From Stramenopiles sp. TOSAG23-6 (Eukaryota; Sar), in contig LT636032.1 of the NCBI GenBank assembly GCA_900128565.1, forward strand, positions 1-20,928: a stretch of DNA of 20,928 nucleotides, given 5' to 3'. The notes under the pieces were generated by a model, which had not been told where the DNA came from, did not search any database, and saw only the letters and a program-made list of their open reading frames with translations. The translations under genes were made by a program, and so were the position numbers. This document shows, in pieces, positions 1 through 9,119 of this stretch. The stretch's first letter is position 1; the number at the start of each line of letters is the position of its first letter.

Positions 1-83
1 TATTTCAAAAAAAAAACTTAAATTTGTTAGGTACGAAATTTCGTACGAAAAAAAAATAAATTAGAAATTCATATAAAACATAC
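1..83 (-). other. Introner-type intron (partial), dehydrogenase gene intron 4
   Basis: On the minus strand it starts GTATGTTTTATATG after exon phase 1, then has the palindrome TTTCGTACGAAA and the core GTACCTAAC. The 3' end lies outside the window, so the contig breaks inside a repetitive intron. Confidence 0.8.
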
Positions 84-1324
84 ATGATTCTAAATTTTTG
101 CATACTAATTCAACACCAGCTAATGCAAATCCTTCACAGTATTCAATATCTTCTTTTGTCATATATTTTGGAAAAATATTGTTTTTTATTGTTTTGTTTT
201 TTTTGGTTAGGTACAAAATTTTCTATATATATATGTATTTTTTTTTTTGGAAATACATTTTTGTAGTAAAAATTTTGTTCTTCAAAAAAACAGTATTCAA
301 AAATGATGATAACGGACATTCCATCACGATTTAGCATTGTTTCATTAGGTACCATATATGCCTCAATTGAATGAGACAATGCATCCACGCCAGTTGCAAA
401 AGTAAGTAATGCAGGCTTCTTGCAAGTAAATTGAGGAATCAGTGCCGCAGATTTAGGAAGGAGCGCAGGATGACCAAAAACAACTTTGATTTCATCCACA
501 TCTTTAATCACGCAACTCTTACCACCATCAGAACCCGTGCCAGCAGTTGTAGGAATTGCACCAAATTCAGGGACAGCTTGTACCCAAGCTTCATCTACTA
601 TATTGGGTAGACCTCGACGACACGTTTCTGTAATAAAACGAGCAGTATCATATATCGTGGAAAATATTTTTTTTTTTTTGTAAAAAAATTCGTTAGGTAC
701 AAATTTTGGTATAAAAAAAAATTCAATTTTGAAAACGTACATCTGCAGTATGAAACGAAGGATTGCTTCGTGCTTCGGCTACAACGGCCATACCTCCTTT
801 TGCGGCATCTATTGGTCCACCGCCACCTACACCGATACATGTATTGCAAAAAATATTTTGCTTTCAAACGTTTTGTTAGGTACAAATTTTCAAATTTTCA
901 TTGTAAAAAAAACATATTTTACGTTCAATTTTGAAAACGTACATGAATCACATTTTCCTTCCTCAAAAGCAGCAGCAATGTGAGCAACGTCAGCGTGACT
1001 AGGGTCCGGTGTGCATTCGTCAAAGACAAAAGGTGTCATGCCAACATCACGCAACTGTGCTACAACTTCATCAACGATACCAAGAGCAGAAACTCCTGCA
1101 TCAGCTACAATAAGAGGTCTAGAGCATGATTGTGCTTTTAAGCGGTCAACGAAGAGTGCAAGTGCTTCTGTTCCTGCAAAAATTGACTGGTCTGGAAAGT
1201 TCAAGATGTTTAGGTCTGTATTGAAACTCAATGTTGGTTGATGGAAAGTATTTGATAAAGTCGATAACAGACGAAGGCGTTTCGCAGCTGAACTCACTAC
1301 GACCCGATGAGCATATCCCATCAT
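84..1324 (-). CDS. Iron-containing alcohol dehydrogenase, 5 exons or more, C-terminus beyond left edge
   Basis: Exons on the minus strand are 1324-943, 838-741, 649-318 and 160-84; the gene continues past the window in an intron. The joined frame is open throughout (296 codons plus 1 base). Family motifs seen: GGGGPIDAAK for dinucleotide binding, TTAGTGSDGGKS (the family usually has TTAGTGSE), and GVDALSHSIEAY containing a metal-ligand His. The family oxidises alcohols or hydroxyacids with NAD(P) and Fe or Zn; the ADHFE1 branch is mitochondrial. The N-terminus (MMGYAHRVVVSSAAKRLRLL) is basic and Ser/Leu-rich, fitting mitochondrial import, but this is inference. The two ATGs at the start are adjacent. 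Exon 4 (160-84) is only recovered by recognising the GTCCG intron start at 317. Substrate cannot be told from sequence. Confidence 0.88.
161..317 (-). other. Introner-type intron, dehydrogenase gene intron 3
   Basis: Starts GTCCGTTATCATCA, core GTACCTAACC, ends CCAAAATATAT. It is 157 nt, the longest with well-set ends. Splicing here joins GGA-AT to G-ACA and gives DGMTKEDIEYCEGFAL, a natural continuation of the dehydrogenase. Confidence 0.8.
650..740 (-). other. Introner-type intron, dehydrogenase gene intron 2
   Basis: Starts GTACGTTTTCAAAATTG, core GTACCTAACGAA, ends CCACGATATAT; phase 0. The join reads HTAD-DTARFITE. The intron-like core lies 43 nt before the end. Confidence 0.88.
839..942 (-). 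other. Introner-type intron, dehydrogenase gene intron 1
   Basis: Starts GTACGTTTTCAAAATTG, core GTACCTAAC, ends GCAATACAT; phase 1. The join restores CDSCIGVGGGGPIDAAK. CATGTA occurs at both junctions, the longest shared flank in the window. Confidence 0.88.
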
Positions 1325-1737
1325 ATTTAGGAGATGCTAGTACGTAATTGCTTCAAGAAATATATTGATCGGGTGTATAAATTTTTATACCACGAAGTGT
1401 CGTAAAGGAGCACTAGACTCCAATTGAACAATTCCACTGTAGAATTTGATTCGAAGGAGTCGAGTAAACTAGTAAAAGAATTTTACTCAATATAATAAGC
1501 AATAAAATTACGAAATTTTGACTGATTTTGACTGTCATTTGATTTTGACTTGACCGTTGATTCGCGATAATTAATAATTATGATAGGACATGTACATGTA
1601 GCTAGGTACAGTACCCTACTAGGGGGTATAATATATTTACTATAAACACGCAAATTCTTTCTCTTTAAAAGAATTTATTTAATTTGAAACATTTTTTTGA
1701 AGCGAAAGTAATGAAAAAAATATCTTTAAATGAAAAG
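1325..1737. other. Intergenic, 413 bp; promoter side of the dehydrogenase
   Basis: No ORF. It holds an inverted repeat GTATAAA/TTTATAC (1375-1381, 1384-1390) that also gives a minus-strand TATAAA about 60 bp before the dehydrogenase ATG, a possible TATA box. ATTTTGACT occurs three times (1515, 1525, 1542). Short palindromes ACATGTACATGT and GGTACAGTACC lie near 1590-1612. Function unknown. Confidence 0.4.
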
Positions 1738-2790
1738 TCATCTTTCCATGTTCATTGCCTTTCGACAAACATCAAGCGTTTCAGCTTGTAAGTTTGTATT
1801 TTCATAATATGAAGAATATTTATTTTGGTTTGTTAGTGGGCCGGAAGCGCCTAGCCAACAAGGGCAGCACTGTGAGGGTGACGCAACAACACTACCACTT
1901 GGAAATCTTTCTGTAAAACTAACATCTGTTAATGCATCAATATATCGTTTTGCACCTACTTCAGTGGAGTGGATTGCACGTACACAGCTGAATATGCAAG
2001 AACAATTGCTCATTAGACAGCTTAATGGTTGAGGTAGTTTGTTATAAATAGGTGTCTTCACTCCACCAGGGCTCACAGTTGCAAAATAGTAGTTTTTTCT
2101 TTCTTTCGCTAGTGCAGAAAGATAGAGTCCACCGAGGAGCTTCGCATTTCCATAAGATGCCATCGATGCTCTTACAGGGATACAACTGGTAGGTGGATTT
2201 CTTGTATATTCTTCAATTTTTCCTTCTTTACACTTCACGAACGGTTGAAAGCCCGTAAAAAGCCAAACAGACCTTGTCAATTCAGTACCTGAAAATATAA
2301 TTCTTGCCCCATTAGCCAACTTGTTGTTCGATAACAAACCCTCAACCAACTCAAGATGCCCAAGAACAGTATTCTGGAACAATTTACCTACACCTCGCGA
2401 GCTTGGTTCCGTAGGAGATGCATTTGGACTTGACGCATTCAGAACAATTCCAGAAATGTTTTCTGGTAATTCATCAATACAATCCTGAATACTTTTTACA
2501 TTATTTGTATCAAGTACCATAGGTTGAAAAACATCTTTTGGCTTGTTTGTCAAATTTTGCAACCCAGCAACAGCTTCTTTAGCTCTATCCATTGAGCGGG
2601 AGGTTAAGATGATTCTTTCTGTACCAAGAAGTGCAAGCTGACGACAGCAATCATATCCAATTCCTGAGGTACCACCAGTAACGAGAACGCATTTTTGGGA
2701 GAGCATAGAGTAAGACTTTGCAGTACACGAAGAAAAATATGTAGGAATACCTACTGCACGAAGAAAAACCAGGCGATGAACGTCTTTCAA
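1738..2790 (-). CDS. Short-chain dehydrogenase/reductase (SDR), single exon
   Basis: A 350-residue protein with the SDR Rossmann fold. Cofactor motif TGGTSGIG lies at residues 38-45, an NAS at 118-120 takes the place of the usual NAG, the catalytic Ser is probably S167 (FSGTE), the YxxxK pair is Y213/K217 (SYGNAK), and SPGGVKTP at 240-247 is the post-catalytic PG motif. It is therefore predicted to be an active NAD(P)-dependent oxidoreductase; the substrate is not evident. The domain order and the long C-terminal part resemble retinol-dehydrogenase or protochlorophyllide-reductase-like SDRs. About 28 residues precede the domain and could be a targeting peptide; MLSQKCVLVTGG, at residue 29, is an alternative start. 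The gene has no introner. Stop is TGA. Confidence 0.9.
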   Translation of the reverse strand: MKDVHRLVFLRAVGIPTYFSSCTAKSYSMLSQKCVLVTGGTSGIGYDCCRQLALLGTERIILTSRSMDRAKEAVAGLQNLTNKPKDVFQPMVLDTNNVKSIQDCIDELPENISGIVLNASSPNASPTEPSSRGVGKLFQNTVLGHLELVEGLLSNNKLANGARIIFSGTELTRSVWLFTGFQPFVKCKEGKIEEYTRNPPTSCIPVRASMASYGNAKLLGGLYLSALAKERKNYYFATVSPGGVKTPIYNKLPQPLSCLMSNCSCIFSCVRAIHSTEVGAKRYIDALTDVSFTERFPSGSVVASPSQCCPCWLGASGPLTNQNKYSSYYENTNLQAETLDVCRKAMNMER

Positions 2791-3065
2791 GTAAAAAAAT
2801 CTAACGTATTATTTATTATTCGAACAAAAATAGCGATTTCGATTTGTCCGTTACGAGTTTTGTGATGTCCAAAATATCCCGGCGCTGGTGTAGGTAGTAC
2901 TTATGTAAAAAACAACCAACTGCACAGAGTTTGTTTACTTACATATTTCCAAGCATTAACTAGTACTGTAGTAACTAGGTGTATACTCACTGTATTGCCC
3001 TAGTATACTTTATTAATTTTCAATTATACTATTTTGATGTTTTACAATAAACAGCTCTATACAAT

Positions 3066-4340
3066 ATGGAGATGAAACTAAACGGTAACTCATTAACCAA
3101 GCAGACAAAAGTTGCCGTAGCAGCTGCTTCAACTGCCGCTCTATTGGCGCGTAAGTCTTCCATTCGAGCCCTGGCTATTGCAGAAAACTCAATTGCACGT
3201 ATCCAATGTAAACCACAACAAACAGATCGTGAAGTAGAATTACGAATTATCCATAAGTTAGACTCAAAAAATATCCATTTTGAAACATTTCCTAGTTTCA
3301 AAATGTTTGAAAACCAAGAAACAGGTAAAGTCCTCCACCGACATCCACAAGATGAAGGTACTAATTTCAGTGCTACTCATGATGGATCAACTTTAAATAA
3401 AGATGAAGATTTGAGGTATCAGTTACAGCTATATGATAGAGATCAAAATAGAAGAAATAGAAAATATATAGACACGAAATACAATGATCAAAATAGAATA
3501 AATAGAAGAAAATATATCGACACAAAATACAAAACAAAGCAGACACCAAAGCAGAGACCGAATACTGCACCTCAGAAAAATGTATTTAGCAGAAGAAAAC
3601 AAAGGATGCTTGCAATGGTTCCTGTAAAGACTAAGGACAGACCAACATCATCCAGTCCATTCAAACAACGAATTCGAAATGAAACACACGAAATACATGG
3701 AATAATTACAAACTTTTGTTTTCAAAGACAAAAAAATAAGTGCAGAACACCAACAGATAGATTCTTCAAAAAAACAGCACGTGTATATAAAGCACGACTC
3801 CCTAGGAATACAGTCCACCAATTAAGACATAACCCTAACCCTAGTAGGACAAAACAAAAAAAGAAGAACAATCAAAAAAATCAGAAAATGGTAATAATGG
3901 AGGACGATCCACTACTTGGTCGTTTTAAAAATAGTACTATAGTATCTACTGACATATCGAAATCTTCACTAATACAACGAAATCCTCGAACAAAATTATC
4001 TCCAAGTGATCTTTCCGATTTCAATTCTGTCCAATTTAACACTTTTGTGAAAAAAAAAAGTTTAAGGTTGAATGAAAAGAAAAAGAATGATGTACTAAAA
4101 AAATACAAAAATTCATATCAAACGCTTCCAACTGAAAACAGGAAAATGGTAATTAAGGGGACAGTATGGTACTCCAGCAGAGAAAGGCACACAGGTAGAA
4201 TATTTCATTATAATAGACAAGGCTTGCGGAAATGGACATTACCTAACCCTAATGACCCTAACCCTAACCCTCATGACGATTCTGAAATGTATAGGCCCAA
4301 AGAACAACGAAATATTTCCCATCTAGTTCGAATCATGTAG
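3066..4340 (+). CDS. Basic disordered protein with C-terminal WW-like domain
   Basis: A 424-residue single-exon protein, rich in Lys, Arg, Asn and Gln, with no family I recognise for most of its length. Residues about 368-393 match the WW pattern: a first Trp (TVWYSS), G-R-I-F-H-Y-N in the middle, a second Trp 22 residues after the first, and Pro three residues later (KWTLP). WW domains bind proline-rich peptides. A tandem repeat of DQNRxNRRKYIDTKY occurs twice near residues 128-158. CCCTAA runs encode NPNPS and PNPNDPNPNP. The N-terminus has an Ala-rich stretch (VAVAAASTAALLARK). ATG at 3066 is the first in frame. A role as a scaffold or nucleic-acid-associated protein is only a guess. Confidence 0.75.
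   Translation: MEMKLNGNSLTKQTKVAVAAASTAALLARKSSIRALAIAENSIARIQCKPQQTDREVELRIIHKLDSKNIHFETFPSFKMFENQETGKVLHRHPQDEGTNFSATHDGSTLNKDEDLRYQLQLYDRDQNRRNRKYIDTKYNDQNRINRRKYIDTKYKTKQTPKQRPNTAPQKNVFSRRKQRMLAMVPVKTKDRPTSSSPFKQRIRNETHEIHGIITNFCFQRQKNKCRTPTDRFFKKTARVYKARLPRNTVHQLRHNPNPSRTKQKKKNNQKNQKMVIMEDDPLLGRFKNSTIVSTDISKSSLIQRNPRTKLSPSDLSDFNSVQFNTFVKKKSLRLNEKKKNDVLKKYKNSYQTLPTENRKMVIKGTVWYSSRERHTGRIFHYNRQGLRKWTLPNPNDPNPNPHDDSEMYRPKEQRNISHLVRIM
3831..3844 (+). repeat. Telomere-like CCCTAA run in exon
   Basis: Reads aaccctaaccctag on the sense strand and encodes Asn-Pro-Asn-Pro-Ser in the WW-like gene. Confidence 0.8.
4242..4271 (+). repeat. Telomere-like CCCTAA cluster in exon
   Basis: Four or five CCCTAA-type units, interrupted by tga, encode a Pro-Asn repeat directly after the WW-like domain. 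Confidence 0.85.
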
Positions 4341-4458
4341 GCTTTATATCTTGTTGAATATTGTAGGTAATTAATTTGGTATGAAAAAAAAATCGTTGCT
4401 TCTCTCTACATTTTTTTAAAAGCTATATAAATAAACAAAAATAAACAAAAACAATCAT

Positions 4459-4476
4459 CTAACCCTAACCCTAACC
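4459..4476 (+). repeat. Telomere-like CCCTAA run between convergent genes
   Basis: ctaaccctaaccctaacc lies 120 bp past the stop of the plus-strand WW-like gene, probably in its 3' UTR, and just past the kinase stop. Confidence 0.75.
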
Positions 4477-4520
4477 GTCTAATTTTTCTAATAACCTAAC
4501 TGTCTAACTTTTCTAATAAC
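4471..4520. repeat. 25-bp tandem duplication over the kinase stop codon
   Basis: Two adjacent 25-bp units, 4471-4495 and 4496-4520, match at 23 of 25 positions. The second holds the last codons and TAG stop of the minus-strand kinase; the first is a copy just downstream. Confidence 0.85.
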
Positions 4521-5796
4521 CATGGATGAAGTTGTGCTTGCTCCCCATTATATCTACAATTCGGGTCTGGATGTAGAAGCCGACTAACTAAATCTTGGGC
4601 TTCTTTTGACACCGTTTTCCAAATTGGATGATCAAATTTTACATGTTGTACATGTTTGGAAGTCTTTACATATTTGTTAGGGTTAGGGTTACCAAAAAGC
4701 CAATTTCCAATTTGTTGTAGAGGTGTCCACTGTAGGTCATAATATTTTTCAACGTTTTTCTTAATGGGAAATGGAGGATAACCACAAAGCATTATATATA
4801 GTAAGCAACCGACGGAGAACCAATCAGCAGGAAAGCCATACTTCTGACCAATGTATATTGTGAAAAAATATTTCAAATTTTTGTAAAGTTTTTTGTTAGG
4901 TACAAAATTTCCTAAGAAAAAAATTCCAAGGAAAAAAAAAATGAATAATGAAAACGCATTTTCTTGACTTCTGGGGCTTGAAAGCCAAATGAACCACACA
5001 CTGTATCCGTGATTAAGCGAGGGTTATAGCTATTATTTGAGTGACTACTGCTGCTGATAAAGTCTTCTGTGACTTCATCTGACTCCATTTTTAAAGCTAA
5101 GCCGAAGTCACAAATTCGAATTTTGTATTTATTTTGGGTCATTGAAGGAGTGTTTAATAGCAATATATTTTCAGGTTTGAGATCTCGATGTAAAATACCG
5201 AGTGTGTGTAATGTAAGAACTCCACTGATAATTTGACTGATAATATCCGCTGCTTCACTTTCACTCAAATGTCCTTTTTTTACGATAAGATCAAATAATT
5301 CGCCACCATCAGCTAACTCAGTAACAATAAATATTCGTGATGGTGTTTCAGAAATATCATACACACCAATAATCGGGGAACACATTTGACGAGGATAATT
5401 TCCTAACCCTCCAACTAATCCTGAACCTACACTTGAAAAATATGGCTTTCTAGATTGTAGTTGTAGGAGAGCAAGAAAGCGAAGAATATTAACTTCGTTT
5501 TCAATTTTAGCACTAGCAGCAAGCTTGTGCCAGAACCCTTTGAAAACTATTTTGACAGCGCATGGTCTTGAACATTGATGAAGGTCTGCTGCAGCCCAAA
5601 CGTCACTAGTCCCTCCTCGATTAAGAAAGTAAAGCAACTTATACCGTCCTTTTTTTCCAACTAAGTTGCCTGCGGAATACGAAAAGTATTGCCGTAGAAA
5701 ACGTTTTACAGAGCTGCTACTATAAAAAAAACTACAACCTACAACAGCAATAGCTGCTATAGTGACATAACCTCCTTTAGGTGGATTAAATAGCAT
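4496..5796 (-). CDS. Membrane-anchored CAMK-like serine/threonine kinase, 2 exons
   Basis: Exons 5796-4958 and 4850-4496 give 397 residues. A hydrophobic stretch at about 10-23 (YVTIAAIAVVGCSFFY) is a likely N-terminal membrane anchor. The kinase domain then has a degenerate Gly loop (LNRGGTSDVWAA, about 58-69), the ATP-binding Lys in CAVK (K82), alpha-C Glu near 101, HRDLKPEN (catalytic D205), DFG (D230), APE (275-277) and the C-lobe ADWFSVGCLLYIMLCGYPPF typical of the CAMK group. All catalytic residues are present, so activity is expected. The poor Gly loop is the one weak point. FGNPNPNK in the C-lobe comes from a CCCTAA run. I chose ATG at 5796 since no ATG lies further upstream in frame. 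TAG stop. Confidence 0.9.
4677..4690 (-). repeat. Telomere-like CCCTAA run in kinase exon 2
   Basis: Plus strand reads TTAGGGTTAGGGTT; the kinase sense strand is CCCTAA and encodes Asn-Pro-Asn-Pro-Asn inside the C-lobe. Confidence 0.85.
4851..4957 (-). other. Introner-type intron with GC start, kinase gene
   Basis: Starts GCGTTTTCATTATTC (GC where the others have GT, as if TA were lost from GTACG), core GTACCTAAC, ends CACAATATACAT; phase 2. The join gives APEVKKIGQKYGFPADW, correct for a kinase activation segment. Confidence 0.9.
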
Positions 5797-6139
5797 TTCA
5801 CGGGTTGTTGCAATAACAAAAGTATAAGTCAGATTCAATGTATATGAAAAATTATTTGGCCAAAAAAAAAAGATGATCGACACAAGCACCAAAAAACGAC
5901 AGACACCAAAAAATCGAAATAAATCAATCGCAATAATCGCGTTTTTCGTTCACAGGAGCGGCTTCTTCGCTCTTTCGCTTTATAGAATCTAATCGCTCTT
6001 AACGCGGTTATATTTTGAGATCGACACTACATTTCAATTTCGCGATTCTGAAGGTTCTTACATTCTATTAAATGCAAAATTTTTAGAATCATAAGATAAG
6101 TAAACAAAAAGGAAGTTATACTTTTCCTAGTTACAAGAT
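5797..6139. promoter_or_regulatory. Divergent promoter region, kinase and WSC-kinase genes
   Basis: 343 bp between two divergently read genes. No ORF with an ATG and no recognisable motif beyond AT-rich stretches and several tcgc/gcga words (about 5930-6050). It must hold both promoters by position only. Confidence 0.4.
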
Positions 6140-9119
6140 ATGATATTTGCAATAGTTCTATTTACGTTAACGCTTATTCCAAGTGTTTTATCTGTTGAGA
6201 AAGTTTTACCAAATCCTTTTATATTCTTTGGTTGTTATCGCCACGATTCACAAGCTCAGGTATCTAAATGGGGGTCACAGATCGATGGATTTACTTGGGA
6301 AGAGTGTGCACAAACTGCAGCTGCAGCTGGTAGCCTGTGGTTTGCAATGGAATTTCCTCAAGGATTCAAAAAAGTCGGGACTGCCAACTGTGGTCATCGA
6401 GGCCATTTCTCATTAGAAGGCAGAGTACCAAATTCCATGTGCGAGGCAGAAATGAATAAAGGAAAACGTCTCGGTGGTTCAAAATTGATGGCAGTTTATT
6501 TCAATCCTTCAGAATATAAGTTGAACTTTCAGTCACTTTTACATTCAGAGTTTTTATTAATTTGTAAACTTCAAGTACAAATTGACAATATATCACATGT
6601 AATATATTTTGATGCTGAAGAAGATTTAATGCTAGTAGCACATACTTTTGCTATAGAACATGGTATTTATCCTATTACAACTACTGTAGATTCACTCTTT
6701 CCTTCTTGTACGTTGTCTACTTTTACTTTCATTTTTTTTTCGTACGAAATTTCGTACCTAATATTTTTTTTCCATATAAAATCCAAATCCTATAATTTTT
6801 TTTCTGTATTGTCCCTGACGAATTTTAAATTTTTGAAATATTTTTCAGCAATATTTGGGAAATTTATCAAAGAATAGATTTTCCTGTAAAGTCAAAACTA
6901 TTAGCCGATGATAAAAAAAGCCCTAACCCTAAGGCATTTTCTACGAATTCATCTCGTCCTTTACTAATTAATCATAATATGTATAGAAAAGCGAAACAAA
7001 TAGCTCGGATATCTTCGGATGTAGATCGCATGTACGTTTTCAAAATTAAATTTTAAAATGTTTTCATACGAAATTTTGTACCTAACGATTTTTTACAAAA
7101 AAAAATATTTTTCACAATACATTGGTCTTGGAGTCTCTCAAAATGGATTGCTCAATAGATTATTGATTCAAGGTGAAGGAATCATGTCTATAAATTCTCC
7201 AAATATACAAATCCCTGATGCGTATTTATTGAATAAGGCATCCGTTATGATTGGCCTTCAAAATATTGATGAGTATCATCAAAACACGAAATATAAGTCT
7301 CCAACTAACTTGTTCGATGTACATGGTACTGCTCATAATAATGACAAAGATGATGATTATAACTTTGAACAACGAAAAAATGTCCAAACTAGATCATATA
7401 TTGAAAAAAGCAAAGAATCTGGAGAAGCAGACATTTATTTTATTAGAAAAGGTGAAAGAAAAAATACTATAAAAAATAATAGTGATGATAGTAAAAGCTA
7501 TGATAATAGTATGATCAAACTGAAAGCCCCAGTTCAATATGTCTTCAAGGATAGATCAAGATATTGGTTAATTCAAGAGCAAATGATTCGAAACAAACCT
7601 GCTTCAATGATCACTGTACTTGAGTCAATTGTACGTGAAGCTTACTTGGATGAGTTGGCAATGTTATTAGGCTTACAAAACTCATATGTTTCGTCTGCAC
7701 CTGCATGTACGTTTTTATCATGAATTTCAAATTTATTATCGTTTTTAGTACAAAATTTTGCACCTAAACAAAAAAGATTTTTTTTTTTGAAATATTTTTC
7801 CACAATACATACATATGTTTAAAACGATCTTTTGATGGTCATAGATGTATTGTGAAAAAAATTGGCATTCTTCAAGATTTTGTGCAAAGTCCATTTAAAA
7901 AAAAATCACACAAGAAAAAAGATCAAAATGATAAAGATGAATTTTTGCCAGGAGATTGGCGATCACTTTTAAGAATGGATGAAGCTACGCCTGAAAGAGT
8001 GAAGGAAATTTCGCAACGTTCATTTCAGGATGTAGCCTTACTTTTTTTTGTACGTTTTCAACATCAATTTCATGTTTTTTTTTCCATAAAAAATTCAAAC
8101 CTAAAGAAATTTAAATGTAAACATATTTTCTCACGATACATATCACAGCTCATCCTGATCTTCATGGGGGGAATCTTCTAGCTCATACTCAAAAACTACA
8201 AAAACAGAAAGAAACAAATGATGATAAATTTGGAAAAATTGAAATGAAACTAATTGATGCCGACATGACATTTAACCACTCTCCAGGCTGTCATGTTGGA
8301 ACAATACGAATGCCTTGTATTTTTGGAGGAGCTGCGACGTGTACGTTATCCACATTTATTTCAATTTTTTTTTTTTTTGAGTTTAAAAAAAAACATTTTT
8401 CAATTTTTTTTTGAGTTTAAAAAAAAAACATTTCATACCTAACAATTTTATTTTTTTATTTTTTCACAATACATTCTTTTCAAGTCCATGTATATTTTCA
8501 AAAGGTTTCCATAACAAGAATGGTTTGGATGCATGTCCGTCATTTCCGCATATACATCTTCCATTTGATGATCACTCAATTGAACTTATACGAAATTGGA
8601 ATCCTGAAAAAATTAGAGAAAAGTTTTTTCGTAATGAATCGATTATTGAAGACGCCTGTTGGCGTCTTGATATATCTCCTTTTGTTTGTCCCTCAATGAA
8701 AGACATTTTTCGTAATGGTACAGTAGAATTATTGATGTTACGAATTGAAACACTTAAAGAAATTCTTGGAATATATGTATATTTTCATCGTGAATTTTAA
8801 ATTTATTTTTTCGTACGAAATTATGTACCTAACGATTTTTTATCCAAAAAAAAATATTTTTTTCACACTACATGATCAAACAAAACAGAATAATACAAAC
8901 AATAGTGATATGAAACAGATGTATGACGAAAAAGATGAAATGGAAAATGTTTGTGTCGATGAAAACAAAAAATGTAGACAGTTTAGTGCAAAAAAAACAA
9001 TTTTGGAGGTATATGAAGAATTTGCCCCTCTTTACATATATAAAATTCTGAGATCTGGTGATAAAGTATTTGCTCATTATAATAGAAATGAATTTGTTTT
9101 AGGTGGCGCGATGCATTGA
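6140..9119 (+). CDS. Secreted protein with WSC-like domain and atypical kinase-like core, 7 exons
   Basis: Exons 6140-6707, 6848-7031, 7123-7706, 7811-8049, 8142-8340, 8475-8776, 8874-9119 give 773 residues in one frame. Residues 1-18 are a signal peptide (MIFAIVLFTLTLIPSVLS). Residues about 29-122 resemble a WSC domain: FGCYRH, FTWEEC, FAMEF, then Cys84 and Cys101; WSC domains bind glycans. Residues about 400-570 look like a protein-kinase-like fold: LESIVREAYLDELAMLLGL, then ITAHPDLHGGNLLA (D531 and N536 spaced as in HRDxxxxN) and MKLIDAD (D564) in the DFG position. The core is closer to PI-kinase, HipA or aminoglycoside-kinase patterns than to Ser/Thr kinases. The fusion suggests a secretory-pathway or surface kinase. 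The ATP-binding Lys is not assigned. The exon 2 start is uncertain by 3-6 bases. Confidence 0.75.
6708..6847 (+). other. Introner-type intron 1 of WSC-kinase gene; 3' end uncertain
   Basis: Starts GTACGTTG, has TTTCGTACGAAATTTCGTAC and CCTAAT, but runs much longer past the core and ends near TTTTTCAGCAATATTTGG. Frame allows exon 2 to begin at 6848, 6851 or 6854. Splicing after CAG would lead to an in-frame TAG within ten codons. Confidence 0.65.
6921..6932 (+). repeat. Telomere-like CCCTAA run in exon 2
   Basis: ccctaaccctaa encodes Pro-Asn-Pro-Lys on the sense strand of the WSC-kinase gene. Confidence 0.8.
7032..7122 (+). other. Introner-type intron 2 of WSC-kinase gene
   Basis: Starts GTACGTTTTCAAAATT, core GTACCTAACGATT, ends CACAATACAT; 91 nt, phase 2. 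The join reads DVDRM/I to IGLGVSQNG with the frame kept. Confidence 0.9.
7707..7810 (+). other. Introner-type intron 3 of WSC-kinase gene
   Basis: Starts GTACGTTTTTATCATG, core GCACCTAAAC, ends CCACAATACAT; 104 nt, phase 1. The join gives SSAPAYICLKRSFDGHRC. Confidence 0.88.
8050..8141 (+). other. Introner-type intron 4 of WSC-kinase gene
   Basis: Starts GTACGTTTTCAACATC, weak core AACCTAAAG, ends CACGATACAT; 92 nt, phase 0. The join builds LLFFITAHPDLHGGN, the putative catalytic motif. Confidence 0.88.
8341..8474 (+). other. Introner-type intron 5 of WSC-kinase gene, with internal duplication
   Basis: Starts GTACGTTATCC, core ATACCTAACAATT, ends CACAATACAT; 134 nt, phase 1. A segment of T-run, GAGTTT and A-run is present twice (about 8359-8397 and 8399-8433), which accounts for the extra length. 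Confidence 0.88.
8777..8873 (+). other. Introner-type intron 6 of WSC-kinase gene
   Basis: Starts GTATATTTTCATCGTG, has TTTCGTACGAAATT, core GTACCTAACGATT, ends CACACTACAT; 97 nt, phase 0. The join is ILGIY-DQTKQ. Confidence 0.88.

Noticed and set aside
143-742. Long minus-strand ORF read as one 199-residue protein
   Set aside because: It reads through two introner-type introns; the intron parts translate to Phe/Lys/Asn-rich low-complexity sequence. Only 649-318 is coding.
4459-4476. A chromosome end or true telomere
   Set aside because: The run is only about three units and genes continue on both sides.
5797-5892. Kinase start at 5892 with a longer N-terminus
   Set aside because: That start codon would be TTG, and the added stretch is low-complexity; ATG at 5796 precedes the membrane anchor.
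6841-6848. Canonical TTTTTCAG at intron 1 of the WSC-kinase gene
   Set aside because: It shifts the frame and reaches TAG within ten codons.
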